Shown here piece after piece: positions 60,542-64,000 of a DNA stretch of 64,000 bases. Source of the DNA: Cystobacterineae bacterium (GTDB taxonomy: Bacteria > Myxococcota > Myxococcia > Myxococcales > Myxococcaceae). The first letter of the stretch is position 1; each line of letters starts with the position of its first letter. The notes under the pieces are model-generated. The model ran no database searches. It was not told the origin of the DNA and was given only the letters and a program-made list of their open reading frames with translations. A program made the translations under genes and the position numbers. The DNA lies in the NCBI GenBank assembly GCA_009782175.1, contig WRKR01000003.1, positions 48,983 to 112,982 on the forward strand, in the 5' to 3' direction.

Positions 60542-62245
60542 ATGTCGAATTGCGACGATGGGATGAAAGAGTCGGCAAAGTCGCCCGGGGAGGCTAAAGT
60601 TTCCGCAGAAACAGAAACGGACCAAGAGCTACCCAAGGCTTTGGAAAAACCCTCTCAAGAAAGTGCGGACAGTGCGCTTGCGCTCTGCCCGCCTGCGGCT
60701 TTGTTGATTATTGATGGGAAGCCCATAGCCGATGAGCTGCCCGCAAAAACACCGCCTTCACCCTCAAGCCCTTTGGCAACAACGCAAAGCTCCCCAGAAG
60801 AAATGCTCCAGGAGTTGCTGGCCGAAGCTTTGCACGCCAAAGCCTTGCGCGGCGACGTTGTGCATGACGAAGCTTTGCACGGCGACGTTTTGCAAAAGGA
60901 GCTTGTGCCTAAAGAAAGCCCAGAAGAGCCCCCTCCGCCCCAGGCGCCAGAAGCATTTCCGCCTGAAGCCATGCAGAGCGAAACCATGCAGAGCGAAGCC
61001 ATGAAAGAAGGGCCTTTGCCCACCGAAACTTTGTCTGCTGAAACACAGCCTCCTGCTGAAGAGCTGCCTGTTGAAACAGAGCCGCCTGCTGAAGAGCCGC
61101 CTGTTGAAGAGCTGCCTGTTGAAACACAGCCGCCTGTTGAAACAGAGCCACTTGCTGAAGAGCCGTCTGCTGAAACACAGCCTCCTGTTGAAGAGCTGCC
61201 TGTTGAAACACAGCCGCCTGCTGAAACACAGCCACAAGGAGAGGAGGCCTTGCAAGAGACAGAAAATGCCGCAGTGGCCCCCGCAGAAGGAATGCCGCAA
61301 AGCCCCTCTGAAAGGCCGCCTGCTGAAACCTTGGCTGCTGAAACCTTGTGCTCCGGAGTTGTGCAAACGGAAGAAGGCCAGGACGAGCTCCCTCCGGCCA
61401 CAGTGCAAGAAGCGCTTTCAGTGCAGGCTGAGGCCATGCAAAGCGAAACCATGCCCAGCGAGGCCATGCAGAGCGAGGCCATGCGGGAAGGGCCTTTGTC
61501 TTCTGAAGCGGTGTCTGCTGAAGCAGAGCCGTCTGTTGAAACAGCTCCACAGGAGGAGGCCTTGTCCGGGGCAGAGGAGAAGCAGGCCTTTGAGGCCGCT
61601 GTTGTGGATGAAGCCTTTGTTTCAAGTTGGACAGCCAGGCAGCATGTTTCTCCGGCCTCGTTGGATTTGGAGTGCATTGAGTTGGATGAAACTTTTCGTC
61701 TGCGCAAGAAGGACGAGAGCATTTCCGCCTTGGCGGTGGAGTTGGCGCGCCTGGGCCAGTTGACGCCCATTGATGTCAGGTTGCTTCCCTCCAACCGCTT
61801 TCAGTTGATTACGGGTTTCAGGCGCGTGGAGGCTTTGCGGTTTTTGCTCAGGGACAAGGTGGTTGCGCGCATACACATGGATTTGTCTGATACCGATGCT
61901 TGGTTGTTGGCTTTGGCCTCTTCCATACATGCCACGCCCGCTTCCAAAGCGGCGTTGATGGAGCTCCAAAACGCGCTTGAAAAAACAGGAAAGCTGAGGC
62001 CTGTGCTGAGGGACATGTTGGAGCGCGCGCTCATTTCCGGGGCGGGCGACACAGCAGAAGCCTCTGAAGAAGTGGATGCGGATGAGCTTGCCATGGAAGT
62101 GGCCATGCGCATAGCCGCGCTGAACCAGGACTTGTCTCTGGTGGCAGACGTGTTTTCCGAGCTGGAGCCTTCAAAGCGCGCCATGTTGCTCAAACAGCTG
62201 CGCTATGCCAATGAAATGCTGGCCTACCTCGAAAGGTTGAAGTGA
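60542..62245 (+). CDS. padC: PadC-like protein: acidic repeat region plus ParB/Srx-like domain
   Basis: A 567-residue protein. In M. xanthus PadC links the bactofilin scaffold to ParA and the ParB-parS centromere and its ParB/Srx domain binds CTP. The C-terminal domain starts near residue 366: 'VSPASLDLECIELDETFRLR', 'ALAVELARLGQLTPIDVRLL' and 'FQLITGFRRVEALRFL' (nucleotide-site GFRR). A helical tail follows ('MLLKQLRYANEMLAYLERLK'). The first 350 residues are a Glu/Pro/Ala/Met-rich repeat region of units such as EAMQSETM and VETQPPAEE. It overlaps pyrE by four bases (GTGA). Confidence 0.87.
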   Translation: MSNCDDGMKESAKSPGEAKVSAETETDQELPKALEKPSQESADSALALCPPAALLIIDGKPIADELPAKTPPSPSSPLATTQSSPEEMLQELLAEALHAKALRGDVVHDEALHGDVLQKELVPKESPEEPPPPQAPEAFPPEAMQSETMQSEAMKEGPLPTETLSAETQPPAEELPVETEPPAEEPPVEELPVETQPPVETEPLAEEPSAETQPPVEELPVETQPPAETQPQGEEALQETENAAVAPAEGMPQSPSERPPAETLAAETLCSGVVQTEEGQDELPPATVQEALSVQAEAMQSETMPSEAMQSEAMREGPLSSEAVSAEAEPSVETAPQEEALSGAEEKQAFEAAVVDEAFVSSWTARQHVSPASLDLECIELDETFRLRKKDESISALAVELARLGQLTPIDVRLLPSNRFQLITGFRRVEALRFLLRDKVVARIHMDLSDTDAWLLALASSIHATPASKAALMELQNALEKTGKLRPVLRDMLERALISGAGDTAEASEEVDADELAMEVAMRIAALNQDLSLVADVFSELEPSKRAMLLKQLRYANEMLAYLERLK

Positions 62246-62805
62246 ATTTATTTGAAGAAGAGAGGCGCCGCCTCTTGGCCCTGTTGGCCGCTCAGTCCGT
62301 GGAGCACCGCCCCGTGGTTTTGGCTTCGGGCCGCAACTCCAATTTTTATGTGGACTGCAAGCGTACAGTTTTGACAGCAGAGGGGCATTGGTTGGTGGGG
62401 CGCTTGTTGTTTGCTTTGACAAAGCAGGTGGCGCCGCAGGCCATAGGGGTGGGGGGGATGACCATGGGGGCGGATCCGCTGGCCTCCGCCATCAGCCTGA
62501 TCAGCCATTTGGCACAGCAACCCCTGCATGCCTTTTATGTACGCAAAGAGCCCAAAGGCCACGGTACAAACCGGTGGATTGAGGGTTTGTTTGGCCTGCC
62601 GCCAAGCGCCCGCCTTGCCATGGTTGAAGATGTGGTGACGACGGGAAACTCAACACTCAAGGCCATTGAGCGGGTGGTTGAAGCGGGCCATGTTGTTGAA
62701 GCGGTGGTGGCTGTGGTCGATCGCCAAGAGGGCGGGAAAGAAGCCCTGAAAGCCCAAGGCTACCCTTTGGCCTCCCTCTTTTTGAAAAGTGACTTTCAAA
62801 AATGA
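62242..62805 (+). CDS. pyrE: Orotate phosphoribosyltransferase
   Basis: Converts orotate and PRPP to OMP in pyrimidine synthesis. The 187-residue protein has 'LASGRNSNFYVDCKRTVLTA', 'GVGGMTMGADPLASAISL', 'AFYVRKEPKGHGTNRWIEG' and the PRPP loop 'LAMVEDVVTTGNSTLKAIER'. GTG start at 62242 overlaps the padC stop. Its stop overlaps the next gene (ATGA). Confidence 0.95.
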   Translation: MNLFEEERRRLLALLAAQSVEHRPVVLASGRNSNFYVDCKRTVLTAEGHWLVGRLLFALTKQVAPQAIGVGGMTMGADPLASAISLISHLAQQPLHAFYVRKEPKGHGTNRWIEGLFGLPPSARLAMVEDVVTTGNSTLKAIERVVEAGHVVEAVVAVVDRQEGGKEALKAQGYPLASLFLKSDFQK

Positions 62806-63440
62806 GGTGGGTGGTTGCCATGGCTTGCATGGCTTGGCTGGGTGGCCTGGGTTGCGTCTCCCTGCGCATGACGCGGGAGGCCGAAATGCCTGTGGGGGAC
62901 TCAAACCCTTTGGCTGAAGCGGCCTATGGGTTGCTTTTGGAGCAACATACGGCTGAAAAAACGCTGCTGGACGGCTTGGACACGCGCGCCATGGTGGCCG
63001 CAACGCTGGAGCAGCCTGCTTTTGCGCAGGCACGCATTCAGCGCATAGGGCACCTTCGCGCCTGGCCGGAAAATAAAATTGAAACAGAGTGGGAGAATGA
63101 AGCGCGGCGCCTGGAAGGGGTGACAGAGTTTTTTATAGGCATGCAAAGCGCCTCACCCAAGCACAATGACTTGGATATGCGCAGCTCCATATGGCAGCTG
63201 AGTTTGCAGGTGGGCAATGAGGTTTATTTCCCCAACTCCATCCGCCGCGTAGGCCGCTCCACCATGGACATGCGAGGCCTCTACCCCTATATGGGGCTTT
63301 CCTGGGTGGGCTACCGCGTGCAATTCCCCATAGCGCTGACACCCCCCTTCAGGGTGGGCCTCGTGCTTTCTTCTGTCCTCGGGAAAGCAGAGTTTTTTTA
63401 TTCAACCCTCGAAGGCCCCATGAGAGCCAGCCACTATTAA
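62802..63440 (+). CDS. Putative lipoprotein of unknown function
   Basis: A 212-residue product with a short signal peptide and lipobox GGLGC (MRWVVAMACMAWLGGLGC). The mature part has a helical first half and a beta-rich second half ('MGLSWVGYRVQFPIALTPPF', 'SSVLGKAEFFYSTLEG'). No family recognised. Coupled to pyrE by a four-base overlap and the last gene of the bac-padC-pyrE run. Confidence 0.75.
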   Translation: MRWVVAMACMAWLGGLGCVSLRMTREAEMPVGDSNPLAEAAYGLLLEQHTAEKTLLDGLDTRAMVAATLEQPAFAQARIQRIGHLRAWPENKIETEWENEARRLEGVTEFFIGMQSASPKHNDLDMRSSIWQLSLQVGNEVYFPNSIRRVGRSTMDMRGLYPYMGLSWVGYRVQFPIALTPPFRVGLVLSSVLGKAEFFYSTLEGPMRASHY

Positions 63441-63468
63441 GAGCTCCAAAAAAACTTTTTATTTTGTT

Positions 63469-63673
63469 TTTATTTTTTTCCCCTCCGGGGGGGGGAGTCG
63501 CCTTCGGCGAAGGGTTTATTTTGCCCTCCCGGGCAGAGGTTGTTTTGCAGAGTGGGCCTGCGGCCCGGCTCTTTTCAAAGAAAAAAGTTTTTTTTGTGAG
63601 GGTGTTTTTATTTTTTCCCTTCCAGGGGGGAGTGTCGCCTTCGGCGAAGGTTTTTTTGCCCTCCCGGGCAGGG
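63469..63673. repeat. Two diverged direct copies of a hairpin-rich block
   Basis: Blocks 63469-63540 and 63605-63673 share, in order, a T-rich stretch, CCCTYC with a G run, GTCGCCTTCGGCGAAGG and TGCCCTCCCGGGCAG. Each carries two small palindromic stems. Between and after them are GGCCTGCGGCCCGGC, CGCCTACCGGCG and a 12-bp stem ACTTTTTTTGGA-TG-TCCAAAAAAAGT (63694-63720 region). Confidence 0.75.
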
Positions 63674-63757
63674 TTTTTCGCCTACCGGCGAGTCACTTTT
63701 TTTGGATGTCCAAAAAAAGTAACCAAAAAAAACCACCCTGCCGGGGGCTTACGAGCG

Positions 63758-63839
63758 GCCCCAGGAAGGTTTTAATACGAGCAACCGCTGGCGCATTGAA
63801 CTCTCTTTTCTCGACTCGGAATTAAAACCTCCCTGGGGC
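63758..63839. repeat. Inverted repeat, 19-bp arms
   Basis: GCCCCAGGAAGGTTTTAAT (63758-63776) and ATTAAAACCTCCCTGGGGC (63821-63839) pair with one mismatch; loop of 44 bases. Confidence 0.85.
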
Positions 63840-63912
63840 TTGCAGACTCCGAAACTCTCTGCTCAACAGCCTGCATCATGGGCAAATAAAACGTTGGCGC
63901 GTGGGTTGGCGC

Positions 63913-63969
63913 AAGTTTTTCGAGCCTCAACTCCCCATTCACTCCAAAACGTTGAGGCTCGAAAAACTT
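63913..63969. repeat. Perfect 19-bp inverted repeat
   Basis: AAGTTTTTCGAGCCTCAAC (63913-63931) and GTTGAGGCTCGAAAAACTT (63951-63969) are exact reverse complements with a 19-base loop. No T tract follows. Part of the gene-free 63441-64000 region, which runs off the window. Confidence 0.9.
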
Positions 63970-64000
63970 CCCCCAACCATAACGTTGAGGTGTTGAAAAA

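Noticed and set aside
60542..62245. True ParB with a nearby parS site
   Set aside because: No TGTTTCACGTGAAACA-like palindrome was seen and no ParA gene is adjacent; the bactofilin context fits PadC better.
63464..63775. 103-residue plus-strand ORF ending in a KKVTKK-type peptide
   Set aside because: It is a translation of hairpin repeats; similar pseudo-peptides arise from the same dispersed motif in many genomes.

Overview
The window looks like ordinary chromosomal DNA of a deltaproteobacterial or Myxococcota-like bacterium of moderate GC content. The clearest lineage markers are a three-bactofilin plus PadC operon at the right end (bacN-bacO-bacP-padC, as in Myxococcus xanthus), FHA and DUF4388 (PATAN) regulators, an AgmX/PglI-type C-terminal domain protein, and many lipoproteins and OmpA-like envelope proteins. 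No rRNA, tRNA, CRISPR array, prophage or intact insertion sequence was recognised.

Layout. 1-2.2 kb: a truncated DUF4388 gene, prephenate dehydrogenase and a large dispersed repeat. 2.2-8.2 kb: a tightly overlapping cytochrome c maturation operon on the minus strand (ccmA-B-E-F-G-H) in which ccmC is not visible. 8.3-10 kb: thiS-thiG-thiE. 10.4-13.9 kb: an envelope protein and a LuxR-type two-component pair. 13.9-17.6 kb: a sulfur/adenylylation cluster (ThiF-like E1, an unknown Cys-rich protein, a JAMM peptidase, an APS-kinase-like protein with a histone H1-like tail, LarE). 17.7-21 kb: a tiny ribbon-helix-helix protein with 11-bp iterons at its promoter, an AgmX-domain membrane protein, ClpX and a protein with tandem CxxC motifs. 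21-22 kb: rplM-rpsI. 22-26.3 kb: BamD-like, lipoprotein, TPR and FHA-DUF4388 genes. 26.3-38 kb: a housekeeping run (amidase, rph, rdgB, rarA, nadK, SNF2 helicase, recN, PP2C, M23 peptidase, moaC). 38-44 kb: a GLUG-repeat lipoprotein, a zinc-ribbon protein, murA, prmC, prfA and a 36-residue very basic ORF. 44.5-58.8 kb: CorC/HlyC transporter, rlmE, a 1896-residue alpha-2-macroglobulin, pepA, surface lipoprotein, OmpA-family protein. 59.1-63.4 kb: bactofilins, padC, pyrE, lipoprotein. 63.4-64 kb: structured non-coding DNA.

The most unusual items are: (i) a dispersed repeat with terminal inverted repeats (ends TAGACCG...CGGTCTA) that sits directly behind genes and supplies the TAG stop codon of at least three of them; (ii) a possible four-way-junction RNA next to one copy; (iii) the ThiF-unknown-JAMM-APS kinase-like-LarE cluster; (iv) tandem 11-bp operators in front of an apparently leaderless RHH gene; (v) two candidate small proteins outside normal calling limits; (vi) a strongly expanded PadC; and (vii) a 560-bp right-end region made of nested inverted repeats.

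All calls rest on reading the sequence and recalled family motifs; no database search, alignment or folding program was run.
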